A stretch of DNA of 64,000 nucleotides from Gemmatimonas aurantiaca (GCF_037190085.1 NZ_JBBCJO010000004.1:248001-312000), one strand, 5' to 3'. Shown: positions 26,536 through 35,049, counted from the first letter of the stretch. Numbers and translations are program-made. The notes: generated by a model from the letters alone, not told the origin.

Positions 26536-27465
26536 ATGGCGTACGCGACTTACGACGAATTCGAACCCACCCGCACACCGAGCGCCGTGTACTGGCTGAT
26601 CGGACTGTGCGTGGGTGTGTATTTCGTTCAGGCGACGTTGGTGGGTGATGCGAACATGGCGCGCTGGTTCGGCTATTCCGCCGGCGATCTGGCGTCGCGT
26701 TCGTTGTGGACCGTGGTGACGTACATGTTCGTGCACGGGGGCCTGATGCACCTGGCGCTGAACATGTGGACGCTCTGGCTCTTCGGTCCGCGCGTGGAGC
26801 GTGCCTGGGGCGCCAGCACGTTCACCTGGTACTACCTGTGGTGCGGACTCGGCGGATGGGCATTCCACTACATGTTCCAGAGCAGCGGCGGGACATTGGT
26901 GGGCGCGTCGGCGGCCGTGCTCGGGGTGGCTGTGGCGTATGCCTCACGCTGGCCCGATGACGAGGTGCTCTTCTTCGGTGTGGTGCCGATGAAGGTGCGG
27001 TGGCTGGTGGTGTTCATGGCGCTGATCAACATCACGATGGCCGTGGTGGATTTTGGCAGTCTGGGCGGCACGGCGTACGCGGCGCACATCGGCGGCATGG
27101 TGGCGGGATGGATCTATCTGCGCGCGCCGAGCGCGGGGAGTCTCGATCGGTTCCGCCGCGGTATCGCGCCGGCGCCGGATTATGGCGACGAGCCGCCGCG
27201 TGCGGTGCCCAAGTCCGGCAACCGTTCACGTGATCGGGAACGTGATCGCGACATCGACGACATCGTGGCGCAGAGCAAGGCCGCCGTCGCGCGTGTGCGA
27301 CCGGCCGCTCCGTCGCGTCCCGCGCCGGCGGTCGTCGCGCCGCCCTCCGCGCAGACGGCGTTCGACGCCGTGCTCGACAAGATCGCGGCCGAGGGCATGG
27401 ACAGTCTCACCGCGGACGAGCGGTTGTTGCTGGACGAGTGGTCCAGGAAGCTGCGCGGCGACTGA
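26536..27465 (+). CDS. Rhomboid family intramembrane serine protease
   Basis: A 309-residue membrane protein with about six helices. The catalytic dyad is S125 in GASAAVLG and H184 in YAAHIGG, and the stabilising HLALN motif is at residues 72-76. A charged C-terminal cytoplasmic tail of ~110 residues follows, ending in ADERLLLDEWSRKLRGD, as in many actinobacterial and Gemmatimonas rhomboids. The ATG at 26536 was chosen because the upstream part of the frame overlaps ddl. Confidence 0.9.
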   Translation: MAYATYDEFEPTRTPSAVYWLIGLCVGVYFVQATLVGDANMARWFGYSAGDLASRSLWTVVTYMFVHGGLMHLALNMWTLWLFGPRVERAWGASTFTWYYLWCGLGGWAFHYMFQSSGGTLVGASAAVLGVAVAYASRWPDDEVLFFGVVPMKVRWLVVFMALINITMAVVDFGSLGGTAYAAHIGGMVAGWIYLRAPSAGSLDRFRRGIAPAPDYGDEPPRAVPKSGNRSRDRERDRDIDDIVAQSKAAVARVRPAAPSRPAPAVVAPPSAQTAFDAVLDKIAAEGMDSLTADERLLLDEWSRKLRGD

Positions 27466-27474
27466 ACCGCGTCA

Positions 27475-27790
27475 GAGGTCAGACGTGAGAGGTCTGATAT
27501 CAGAGTTCCGAGGTCAGACGGAGATAGGAAGCAGGGTGCAGTGATCAGAGTTCAGAATTCTGAGCGCTGACGGCGACGGCGCGACGTGTGCGCCACGGGC
27601 TTTGCGCCCCGGCTGACGCGGGGCGTTGGTGCATGCTGCTGGTGCATGCTTCCTGCACCCTGCTGGGTTAAGACCTCTCGCGTCAGAAACCCGGCTGCCG
27701 GCGAAGTGCTCGGATCTCTGACCTCTGACCACTGCACCCTGCTTCCTATCTCCGTCCGATTTCTGATTTCAGACGTCTGATCGACCTCTG
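27475..27790. repeat. Intergenic inverted-repeat element
   Basis: The gap before queF is filled by a near-symmetric structure. A perfect 27-bp arm at 27517-27543 is repeated inverted at 27730-27756. Outside the perfect part the symmetry continues imperfectly (TCTGATATCAGAC against TCTGATTTCAGAC), as it also does inside. The centre holds GC-rich sequence and a repeated GGTGCATGCT. Short direct repeats GAGGTCAGA lie in the outer part. No protein is predicted. It may be a non-autonomous mobile element, a REP-like repeat or a structured RNA. Confidence 0.8.
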
Positions 27791-27808
27791 GGCAGTGTAA
27801 ATTGCGGC

Positions 27809-28213
27809 ATGCCCAAGCCCGAACTGCTGGAAACCTTCCCGAATCCCTATCCGGATCGGGCGTATGAAATTTACATGGAGACCGACGAGTTCACGTCGCT
27901 CTGTCCACTCGGCGGCGTCGAGACCGACGCGATCGAACTCAAGTTGCTCGAAGGTGGTGCGCCCGACTTCGCGACCATCCGCGTGACGTACACGCCCGCG
28001 GCGAAGTGCGTCGAACTGAAGAGCCTCAAGCTGTATTTCTGGAGCTTCCGCAACGACGGCATCTTTTACGAACGGGTCGTCAATCGCATTCTCGACGATC
28101 TCGTGGCCGCGACGGAACCGGCCGCGTTGACGGTCGTCGGTGACTTCAAGGTGCGCGGTGGTCTCAAGAGCATCATCACGGCGAAGTACGTGGCGGGTCG
28201 GCCCACCGCGTAA
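27809..28213 (+). CDS. queF: NADPH-dependent 7-cyano-7-deazaguanine reductase
   Basis: A 134-residue short-type QueF that reduces preQ0 to preQ1 in queuosine synthesis. The nucleophile is C32 in FTSLCPLGG, with D39 as the general acid; the QueF motif ELKSLKLYFWSFRNDGIFYE that binds NADPH is present. The stop codon shares a base with the AraC start. A TAAATT sequence five bases before the ATG may be the -10 element. Confidence 0.93.
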   Translation: MPKPELLETFPNPYPDRAYEIYMETDEFTSLCPLGGVETDAIELKLLEGGAPDFATIRVTYTPAAKCVELKSLKLYFWSFRNDGIFYERVVNRILDDLVAATEPAALTVVGDFKVRGGLKSIITAKYVAGRPTA

Positions 28214-29052
28214 TGCCTGAGGATACGCGCGGACTGCGCTATGTCGAGACGCCGCCCGGCGCCGACGCGCAGTCCGTGGCCGCGGCCTATTGGGCGTTCG
28301 ATGTGTTCGAACTGCCCACCGATCCTTTTGTGCATCGGGTGTGGCCGCACGGCTGCGTGACGCTGGTGTTCGTGTGTCTGGGAACGACCCTGATCACCAC
28401 GCGCGTGCATGGCGCGATGCTCGAGCCCTACGATGTGCCGCTGCGTCTGGGCGTGCGTACCCGCGGCATTCGCTTCCGTCCAGAGAGTGGTGCCGCGTTC
28501 CTCGATATTGCGCCGGCGCGGGTATGCGATCGCCTCGTCGATGCCTGCGAGGTGTTGGGCGATGCGGCGTGGGCACTCGGTGAACAGGTGGCGGCATGCG
28601 TCGATGATGCGGCGGTGCATCGCTGCTACGACGCCTGGATTGCCCGACGTCTCGCCGAGCGTCGTGCCCGTGAGGCAGACGTGTTGCGCACCTCGATGGC
28701 GCACGCCGTGCGGCAGGCCGTGGATCTGCTCATCGCCAGCAACGGCCAGCAACGCATGACCGAAGTCGCGGCAGCCGTGGGTGTGCATCCGCGCACCCTG
28801 CAGCGGCATTTTGTGTCCCTGGTGGGCATCACGCCCAAACAGTTTGCGCAGGTGCGACGCGGGCGTGGCATGTTGCGCCGCGTGGTGGAGGAGCAACTCA
28901 CCGAACGCATGGGATGGTCAGGGGTGGCCGCGGAGTCGGGGTACAGCGATCAGGCCCATCTGACGCGGGAGGTGACACGCTTCACGCACTTCTCACCGAC
29001 GCGTCTCAAGGATCGCCTGGACATCATCGAACACGGCGGACTGGTGGATTGA
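28213..29052 (+). CDS. AraC family transcriptional regulator
   Basis: A 279-residue regulator with an N-terminal cupin-like sensor region and a C-terminal double helix-turn-helix (MTEVAAAVGVHPRTLQRHFVSLVGITPKQFAQVRR, then WSGVAAESGYSDQAHLTREVTRFTHFSPTRL). It is translationally coupled to queF (TAATG). Its target is not evident. Confidence 0.88.
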   Translation: MPEDTRGLRYVETPPGADAQSVAAAYWAFDVFELPTDPFVHRVWPHGCVTLVFVCLGTTLITTRVHGAMLEPYDVPLRLGVRTRGIRFRPESGAAFLDIAPARVCDRLVDACEVLGDAAWALGEQVAACVDDAAVHRCYDAWIARRLAERRAREADVLRTSMAHAVRQAVDLLIASNGQQRMTEVAAAVGVHPRTLQRHFVSLVGITPKQFAQVRRGRGMLRRVVEEQLTERMGWSGVAAESGYSDQAHLTREVTRFTHFSPTRLKDRLDIIEHGGLVD

Positions 29053-29268
29053 CCACCGCGTCGGCATCGGGCCGACGTTCGCGGACGGATGTTGGCGTCG
29101 GATGTTGGCGTCGGACTGTCGGACTGCCGGATGGGCGCTGTCGATTGCGCCGATTGCCGGCCCTGGCTGTCGGATTTCTACAAGACGCCGGTCGGGCCCC
29201 GTGCGAGCGTTGTGGTGTCCCGCGCGTCCATTGCGACGCCATGCGCCTCCCCTCACCGCGAGCGTTCC

Positions 29269-29874
29269 GTGAGCCTGTTTTCCGCGATTTCTGGAGTTTC
29301 CCACCGAACGGTCGTGCTGGCCGGCGGTGTATTGCTGGCGGCGGCGGTGTCCGCGCCTCGGACCGTGCGTGCGCAGACGCCCGAACAGCGGGCGGCCACG
29401 CTGCGCACCGCGCAGGAAGCCATGGCCCGCTTCGCCTGGCTCGAAGGGGAGTGGGAAGGGCCTGCGAAGGCGATCAACGGCGGCCGCACATTCAATCTCA
29501 CGCAGCGCGAATCCGTGCAACGCGCGGCCATGAACACGGCGCTGATCGTGCAGGGGCGCGGTTCGATGAAGATGGCGCCCGATCAACCCGAGCGGCTGGT
29601 GTTCAATGCCGCCGGCATGCTCGCGTACGATGGCATCAGCGGCCGTTTCGTCTTCTTCTCGTCGAGCGGCTCGGGTCAGGCGCAGCAGTTCACCGCCGAA
29701 CCGACGGGTGCAGAAGGCTTTGTGTGGGGGTATGCCGATGGCGAGGGCCATCGCACGCGGTACACCATCACGCGCACGGCCAGAGGGGAGTGGCATGAGC
29801 TCGGCGAAACGTCCACCGATGACGGGAAGAGCTGGACCCGGATGTTCGAGATGACGCTGACGCGGAAGCCCTGA
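29269..29874 (+). CDS. Exported protein of unknown function
   Basis: Probably starts at the GTG at 29269, giving a signal peptide that ends TVRAQ, and ~200 residues. The mature domain (ARFAWLEGEWEGPAKAI...TALIVQGRGSMKM...) resembles DUF1579-type beta-barrel proteins that start with a conserved LEGEW-type motif. The frame is open further upstream to 29089, where the sequence is cysteine-rich and unlike a signal. The 216 bases before 29269 hold no other recognisable gene. Confidence 0.6.
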   Translation: MSLFSAISGVSHRTVVLAGGVLLAAAVSAPRTVRAQTPEQRAATLRTAQEAMARFAWLEGEWEGPAKAINGGRTFNLTQRESVQRAAMNTALIVQGRGSMKMAPDQPERLVFNAAGMLAYDGISGRFVFFSSSGSGQAQQFTAEPTGAEGFVWGYADGEGHRTRYTITRTARGEWHELGETSTDDGKSWTRMFEMTLTRKP

Positions 29875-30063
29875 GCGGTGATCATGTGGCATGCCGACAC
29901 ATCAACCGCCGTATAAACGCCCATGTGGGAAGCGTACACCGCGCGAAGATGCCCTGACGATCGGGACGGGTGCTCGGTGGACGGGTTCCCTTTGGGAGGC
30001 GCTGGGATATATTCCGAGGCTCCCGGCGGCCGGACAGCAACGAGGCCGGCCGGGTTGGGATTC

Positions 30064-30136
<73 letters not shown>

Positions 30137-30169
30137 CTCTGTAGGCGATCCTCCGACGGGGATATAAGC

Positions 30170-30251
30170 CGACTATAAAAGCGACTATAAACGGTGGGGG
30201 AGACGATTGTCTCCCCCTCTGTCGTTTCAGCCAGCTAGCCCCGTATAGTCG
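30170..30251. promoter_or_regulatory. GACTATA repeats, possible integrase arm sites
   Basis: CGACTATAAA occurs at 30170-30179 and 30182-30191, and inverted as TATAGTCG at 30244-30251. The same core appears near the other end (TATAGTC at 40394-40400 and GACCATAAA at 40403-40411). Repeats placed at both ends of an integrated element are the usual form of arm-type integrase or excisionase sites. This is inferred from placement. Confidence 0.5.
30196..30217 (+). terminator. Hairpin terminator after tRNA-Phe
   Basis: A perfect 9-bp stem (GGGGGAGAC / GTCTCCCCC) with a GATT loop, followed by a T-rich stretch; it can end the tRNA transcript. Confidence 0.7.
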
Positions 30252-30284
30252 TGGTGTCACTACACACACCACGAGGAAAACACG

Positions 30285-30518
30285 GTGAGTCAGTCAGCTA
30301 AGAAGACCGAAGTTCAAGCCATTGTTATGCGAGTGCTCGATGAACTCTCAGAGAAGTATTTCATCCATCGGCCACCAACTATTCGGAAGTCGGACAACCT
30401 GACTCTCGGTTGGGGCAACAAGCGGAAGACCTCTATCAACTTCGGGTTCATCACGGAGAAGTCGAACCGGAAGGAAGTCGAAACAGAGGTCAAACTGATC
30501 CTTGAAGGACTGTTGTAG
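30285..30518 (+). CDS. Small protein of the island, unknown
   Basis: 77 residues from a GTG with GAGG upstream. It is lysine-rich (KKTEVQAIVMRVLDELSEKYF...) and probably soluble. It is the first gene inside the left end, a position often held by an excisionase, but it has no recognised winged-helix or MerR-like motif. A strong hairpin terminator follows. Confidence 0.55.
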   Translation: MSQSAKKTEVQAIVMRVLDELSEKYFIHRPPTIRKSDNLTLGWGNKRKTSINFGFITEKSNRKEVETEVKLILEGLL

Positions 30519-30548
30519 GCCCCTCTGGCTGACTGCCTGGCAAGACAA

Positions 30549-30584
30549 AAGCCCGTCCCCATGTCGTGATAGGGATACGGGCTT
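30549..30584. terminator. Bidirectional terminator
   Basis: AAGCCCGT at 30549-30556 pairs with ACGGGCTT at 30577-30584, A-rich before and T-rich after, between two convergent small genes. Confidence 0.8.
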
Positions 30585-30586
30585 CT

Positions 30587-30949
30587 TTACTTGTCTCGAA
30601 GGTCTTTGAGTTCGTCACGGAGTAACCGGAGTTCTCCCCGGATACCGTTGGAACCATCGTGACCGAACAGAGCAACCTTCACCTCAGCTTGGTTCAGTCG
30701 AACAGCATCGACAGTGGTTCGGAGTTCAGCCAACAACTCCTTTACCTCTGACCAATGTTCCTGCGAACGGATGTTCTCTAACTGAACCTTAGTCTTCATC
30801 TCAGTTACATCGTTCGACAAGTCACCCACTTTGTCTTCGGTGGGTTTGATGTGGGACCGTAGGTAGCCCTGAGTCTTCACGACGGTGGTCACTACGGTTG
30901 CAATACTCCCGAATACCCATAGGGTCGGGCCTAATTCATGTACTGTCAT
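30587..30949 (-). CDS. Membrane-anchored coiled-coil protein, phage holin-associated style
   Basis: 120 residues from the ATG at 30949 with GAGAGAC upstream. One N-terminal membrane helix (about residues 8-25) is followed by a long heptad-rich coiled coil (VGDLSNDVTEMKTKVQLENIRSQEHWSEVKELLAELRTTVDAV...). The layout resembles phage hemolysin XhlA-like or spanin-associated proteins. The frame is open to 31165 but the extra part is not conserved in style. Confidence 0.55.
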   Translation of the reverse strand: MTVHELGPTLWVFGSIATVVTTVVKTQGYLRSHIKPTEDKVGDLSNDVTEMKTKVQLENIRSQEHWSEVKELLAELRTTVDAVRLNQAEVKVALFGHDGSNGIRGELRLLRDELKDLRDK

Positions 30950-31534
30950 TGCGTCTCTCAAACTGAAATTGAATGCAATCGTTATAACCTCGGGAACCTC
31001 CGGTGGCTGGTGTCTCCGTACGATGTTCGGCATTCGTTCGGGCAGCAGAACGACAGTTGGGGCTTCCGGGGTCGGTTTCGAAGAAAGTGGGAGGCCCCTC
31101 TTGCATTCTGGAGTCAGTTGACATAAGCCTAAATTAGCCACTGGCTCGGCCACACAACAATACAAAAACGGAGAATAGGCTATTACTTAAGGACTCTCGA
31201 CCGAAGGTTCACGTAGTGCAACAATCTTTCCCCGGTCTGCGATTCGCAGTTGGGGATTTCGTGTTTTCTGGAATCAGAATTCACGAAAAGACAATTCAAT
31301 TAGAACCCCAGTTATATGGTACAAATTCTATTACATCTGATCCACTCAATACTCCTAGTCTACGATCTCGCTGATCTCCTGATAGCAATATTCATTTGTT
31401 CTCAGCACATCCTAGCCCGCTTCGGAAGGGGCAAGTATCGCCGTATTCTGTTGATACGAACGACTATGTAGTGAGCGGTAAGACGAAGCCCTCCATGCAA
31501 AGCACTAGCTGGAGGGCTTTGTTGTATCCGGCAC
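30950..31534. other. Gene-free part of the island
   Basis: AT-rich sequence with many stops in all frames. Only the hairpin at 31486-31519 is supported. A 70-residue open frame at 31396-31608 has no ribosome binding site and overlaps the terminator and the opposite-strand small gene. Confidence 0.5.
31486..31519. terminator. Hairpin terminator
   Basis: AAGCCCTCCA pairs perfectly with TGGAGGGCTT around a 14-base loop, with T-rich flanks on both strands; it lies just past the stop of the 46-residue minus-strand gene. Confidence 0.75.
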
Positions 31535-31675
31535 CTACTTCGTCTTCAGTCTGGCTTTCAGCCGTCTTTCAGCTAACACGAGTTCTATCATCATCTGTTG
31601 GTACGTAGCAGCATCTATCTCATCCTGTTCTAACCAGAGCTGTCTTTTGTACCATCGAATTTCCTTTAATGTCAT
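31535..31675 (-). CDS. 46-residue charged helical protein
   Basis: MTLKEIRWYKRQLWLEQDEI starts a 46-codon frame with a ribosome binding site AAGGAATTG before the ATG and a terminator right after the stop. The sequence is strongly amphipathic (ELVLAERRLKARLK) and probably a single coiled-coil helix. It is too short for routine gene prediction. Function unknown. Confidence 0.5.
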   Translation of the reverse strand: MTLKEIRWYKRQLWLEQDEIDAATYQQMMIELVLAERRLKARLKTK

Positions 31676-32120
31676 TTTCAATTCCTTCCCTATTTCACAT
31701 TGTATTGAACCTTCTCATACTGACTTCCAAACAGAAACAACAAGAAACCCCTCGGACATGTAGAGGGTCTAGTTGCTCATCGCCCACAAGCCTACTCAAA
31801 AGAAGAAGAAAGAGAAAAGTCTGATTGCCGGGTTTGCACCGACAACACCGCTTGAACGGATATCAAATGAAATGCTGATTGTGTTGTGTTGCTGCTCTTT
31901 CAGAATGCAATGGGCTAGTTAGACCCTTCATTGCTCTATCGCGTCTTCGTTACTCATCTCATCGAATGGATGCGGTATCGGTGCCCTTCGTCCTGTCTTG
32001 GGCTCCTCGTGGTATCACTGGCCTTTGTACCGGTGTAGGGGTTCCAGAACCACCGGACAGCTATCTGCTCAACCGAGCCAGGCTAAACCACGATGCGGCA
32101 AATTTGTCATCATCTGTCAG
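31676..32120. other. Gene-free stretch with a possible structured RNA
   Basis: No supported gene. At 32007-32093 a 7-bp closing stem (TCGTGGT/ACCACGA) encloses a second stem (CTGGC/GCCAG) and a third (CCGGTG/CACCGG), giving a three-way fold of 87 bases. It is not a canonical tRNA on either strand. IS21-related sequence begins directly to the right. Confidence 0.35.
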
Positions 32121-32242
32121 TGCCGATTGAAGATTGCACAGAAGCGCCGATTGAAATTGCACACTCGGGACGCCTCCTGAGCGTCTGACGGTCGACGCTC
32201 CTCTGTCAGATCTTGGCCTTCTGCCCTTGAGGGAGGAGGCCG

Positions 32243-33271
32243 GTGTACAGTCGGGATACCCTGGTGTTACTCAAGCACTTACTGGAGTCCGGGCAGCCGA
32301 AGGCGGCCATTGCTCGGGAGTTGGGGATCAGTCGCCGCCTCGTGTATCACCTCATCGAGACCGGCCAGGTCGAGCGCGATCTGTCGGCCGAGTCGCCACG
32401 GACGCGGGCGGCGCGGCCGGCCAAGCTGGAGCCGTTCAAGCCGTTGATTCACGAGCGGCTGACGGCGTTTCCGGCGCTGTCGTCGGTGCGCCTGCTCGCG
32501 GAGTGCCGCGCCGCCGGCTATGCCGGGGGCTACTCGCAATTGACCGAGTACGTGCGGCGCGTGCGACCGCGACCCACGTCGGAGCCCGTGGTACGCTTCG
32601 AGACGCCGGCGGGTCAGCAGGCGCAGTTCGACTTTGCCGAGTTTCGCTTTCCGTGGGGCAAGCGCTACGCCGTCCTGACCGTGCTGGGCTACTCGCGCTT
32701 CCTGCACGTCGATTGGGTCCCGCGGCAGACCGCGCTGACCGTCATGCAGGCGCTGGAGCGCGCCTTCATGGCCTTCGGGGGCGTCCCGCAGGAGTTGCTC
32801 TTCGACCAGATGAAATCCGTGATCGTCGAGGATCATCGCGGCACGGGCGGGCGGCTCCTCGAGAATGCCGAGTTCGCACGCTTTGCCGCGCACTGGGCGT
32901 TTCGCATTCGCGCGTGCCGCCCGTATCGCGCGAAGACGAAAGGGAAGGTCGAGCGGCCCGTGCACTACCTGCGCGACAATTTCGTCTACGGCCGCACCTT
33001 TCTCGGGGATGGCGACCTCGCCGCGCAGACGGCGCTGTGGCTGGACACCGTCGCCAATGTCCGCGTGCATGGCACGACGCGCGAGCGCCCGGTGGTGCGC
33101 CTCGAGCGCGACGAGGCGACCGTGCTGCAGCCGCTCGCCGCGCGGCCCTATCGCTCGCTGGTCTTGGAGCCGACGCCGGTCACCCGCAGCACGACGATGG
33201 TGGCCGGTCCCGTGGCGGTGGAGCGGCGTCGCCTGAGCGCCTATGCCGACCTCGTGGCCGAGGCCGTCTGA
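32243..33271 (+). CDS. istA: IS21-family transposase IstA
   Basis: 342 residues. The N-terminal helix-turn-helix (GISRRLVYHLIETGQVERDL) is followed by the DDE integrase core: D in QFDFAEF, D in LLFDQMKS and E in TKGKVERPVHYLRDNF. The enzyme catalyses transposition of the IS. The stop overlaps the istB start by one base (TGATG). Confidence 0.95.
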   Translation: MYSRDTLVLLKHLLESGQPKAAIARELGISRRLVYHLIETGQVERDLSAESPRTRAARPAKLEPFKPLIHERLTAFPALSSVRLLAECRAAGYAGGYSQLTEYVRRVRPRPTSEPVVRFETPAGQQAQFDFAEFRFPWGKRYAVLTVLGYSRFLHVDWVPRQTALTVMQALERAFMAFGGVPQELLFDQMKSVIVEDHRGTGGRLLENAEFARFAAHWAFRIRACRPYRAKTKGKVERPVHYLRDNFVYGRTFLGDGDLAAQTALWLDTVANVRVHGTTRERPVVRLERDEATVLQPLAARPYRSLVLEPTPVTRSTTMVAGPVAVERRRLSAYADLVAEAV

Positions 33272-34089
33272 TGGCCGCGACCGTGCCCCTCTCCCTGCGC
33301 GACCGCCTGCGGACGCAGCTCGCCGATCTCAAGATGCCAGGCGCGCTCGAGGCGCTCGACGAGATCCTCCGCCAAGTCGATGGCGGTCAGCTCGCCGCCG
33401 GCGAAGCGATTCATGCGGTGCTCCATTCGCAAATTCGCCTGCGCAATCAGCGCCGCCTGCAAACAGCGATGCGGAGCGCGCGCTTACCCGCCGTGAAAAC
33501 GCTCAGCGATTTCGATTTCACCTTCCAGCCCACCATCAAGCGCGAGCAGCTCGACAGTCTGCACACGCTGAGCTTTCTGGACCGCAAAGAGAATGTGGTC
33601 TTCCTCGGGCCCCCCGGCGTCGGCAAGACGCATCTGGCCATCAGTCTCGCGATTGCGGCCGCCGAGTACGGCCGGCGCGTGTACTATGCGACGCTGGCCG
33701 ATCTCATCACCTCGCTCGAAGAGGCGCAGCAAGCCGGACATCTCACCCGTCGGCTCCGCACGCTCGTCTTCCCGAGCCTCATGGTCATCGACGAGATCGG
33801 CTACCTGCCCATCTCACGCACCGGCGCGCAGCTCTTCTTCCAGCTCATGAGCCGCCGTTACGAACACGCCTCGACGGTGCTCACCAGCAACAAGGGCTTC
33901 GAGGAGTGGGGTGAGGTCTTCGGCGATGAGACCATGGCCGCCGCACTCATCGACCGGCTGCTCCACCACTGCCACATCGTGAACATCCGCGGCAACAGCT
34001 ACCGGATGCGGCAGCACCGGGATCTGGCCCTCCGCCGCTCTGATCCGGACCCTGAACCCGCCCGGCGTCCCCGTCGGCAGGAGCGCTGA
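33271..34089 (+). CDS. istB: IS21-family helper ATPase IstB
   Basis: 272 residues of the DnaC-like AAA+ family that selects the target for IstA. Walker A is GPPGVGKTHLA; Walker B is LMVIDEIGYLP; the sensor STVLTSNKGFEEW is present. The first ATG at 33271 overlaps the istA stop. Confidence 0.95.
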   Translation: MAATVPLSLRDRLRTQLADLKMPGALEALDEILRQVDGGQLAAGEAIHAVLHSQIRLRNQRRLQTAMRSARLPAVKTLSDFDFTFQPTIKREQLDSLHTLSFLDRKENVVFLGPPGVGKTHLAISLAIAAAEYGRRVYYATLADLITSLEEAQQAGHLTRRLRTLVFPSLMVIDEIGYLPISRTGAQLFFQLMSRRYEHASTVLTSNKGFEEWGEVFGDETMAAALIDRLLHHCHIVNIRGNSYRMRQHRDLALRRSDPDPEPARRPRRQER

Positions 34090-34162
34090 CCGCCCCCCCC
34101 TGGGCTGGCCCCCCGCCGAGTGTGCAATTTCAATCAGCAGAAGTGTGCAATTTCAATCGGCG

Positions 34163-34474
34163 TTGACATCATCCCATATACATATGTGGGGTACAGTCCA
34201 AAACACTGAATTCAGGGGAGAAATGTTCATGCAATTCAATTCCCCGGAATCGTGGTGTTTGAAGTACCAACACCGGACTCGCGGTATCGAACTCTGTACC
34301 ACACAAAAACACCGTTTCCGTGGAATTTGACTCATAGAAACGGAAGAACCCCGACTTCCAGTATCGTGTCAGCTCATTGAGTTCAGATACCGAAAGCCGG
34401 GGTTTTGCCAGCCGTCGTCATAAATACCCGTTAAGAAGGGTCTCGTCGTCGAAATTGCTACAAGCCAACAAACA
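34163..34474. other. Gene-free stretch beside the IS
   Basis: AT-rich, no supported coding sequence. It includes ATACATATGTG at 34178-34188, the same 11 bases as at 34827-34837 upstream of the next plus-strand gene, and the terminator at 34347-34406. Confidence 0.45.
34347..34406 (+). terminator. Hairpin terminator
   Basis: AACCCCGACTT (34347-34357) pairs with AAGCCGGGGTT (34394-34404) with one mismatch, and a TTTT run follows. Confidence 0.7.
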
Positions 34475-34660
34475 TTAGTTCTTCAATTCGAACAGTGATG
34501 TAAGGCTACGAAAGAATGCATATCGCTGTTCATGGGTCATGTGCTGGTACTTTAGCACACCGTTTTCATCTGTCTCAGACAGTGAGAGGAAAAGTCCATC
34601 TAGACCCATCTTGTTGTACTGAGAGACCCTGACTTCTTCTTCGTTCAGTGGTGCAAACAT
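34475..34660 (-). CDS. 61-residue protein of the island
   Basis: MFAPLNEEEVRVSQYNKMGL starts at the ATG at 34660 with GGAGA six bases upstream. Acidic, soluble, no known domain. The frame is open to 34882, but the extra part lacks a ribosome binding site and is low quality. Confidence 0.45.
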   Translation of the reverse strand: MFAPLNEEEVRVSQYNKMGLDGLFLSLSETDENGVLKYQHMTHEQRYAFFRSLTSLFELKN

Positions 34661-34857
34661 TGTTTCTCCGAGGAGAGCTGTGAAGTACCGCCGTGAGTTG
34701 GCAGTATGGCAAAATTCCTGAGGAAAAGTCAAGAAATTGACTTCGGCTCGAATGAGGCGATATCGCACGAGTGACAGCAAGCCGCTTGCCTCATGCCGAA
34801 CTCCGAGCGTTTCCGCTCGCAGTCGAATACATATGTGTAGATCATATGGAGAGGACA

Positions 34858-35049
34858 ATGAACGACTACACACCAATACCAATTGAAGTAACCAATCAGT
34901 ACGGCAGGACCGAACGATATCGAAGCAAGTTCTTGACCTGCAAAGCCTGCGACATCGTCATGAGAACGTTGCAGGAGTTCTTACGAAGACCCCAAGGAAT
35001 TGTCTACAAGGGTCGCTACCGTGGATGGCAGTTCCGTGTGGTTGAGTAA
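34858..35049 (+). CDS. 63-residue protein of the island
   Basis: MNDYTPIPIEVTNQYGRTER starts at the ATG at 34858 with the excellent ribosome binding site GGAGAGGACA. Two cysteines form a CKAC pair. It overlaps the next gene. No family is recognised. Confidence 0.55.
   Translation: MNDYTPIPIEVTNQYGRTERYRSKFLTCKACDIVMRTLQEFLRRPQGIVYKGRYRGWQFRVVE

Larger units (their letters stand above)
32121..34162 (+). mobile_element. IS21-family insertion sequence
   Basis: The ends are inverted and each consists of two copies of a ~20-bp repeat (GCCGATTGAA(A/G)ATTGCACA): 32121-32140 and 32145-32164 on the left, 34120-34139 and 34143-34162 on the right. The element encodes istA and istB with overlapping reading frames. 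Its GC content is much higher than that of the surrounding island, so it arrived separately. A clear target-site duplication could not be found. Confidence 0.9.

Noticed and set aside
27552..27737. Short open frames inside the inverted-repeat element
   Set aside because: They follow the symmetric repeat sequence and look non-coding.
31396..31608. 70-residue open frame on the plus strand of the island
   Set aside because: No ribosome binding site; overlaps a terminator and the small minus-strand gene.
32007..32093. Possible tRNA
   Set aside because: The stems do not match a cloverleaf on either strand and no canonical T-loop is present; kept only as a possible structured RNA.
32110..34175. 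Target-site duplication for the IS21 copy
   Set aside because: The flanks (CTGTCAG on the left, TTGACA on the right) do not give a convincing exact repeat.
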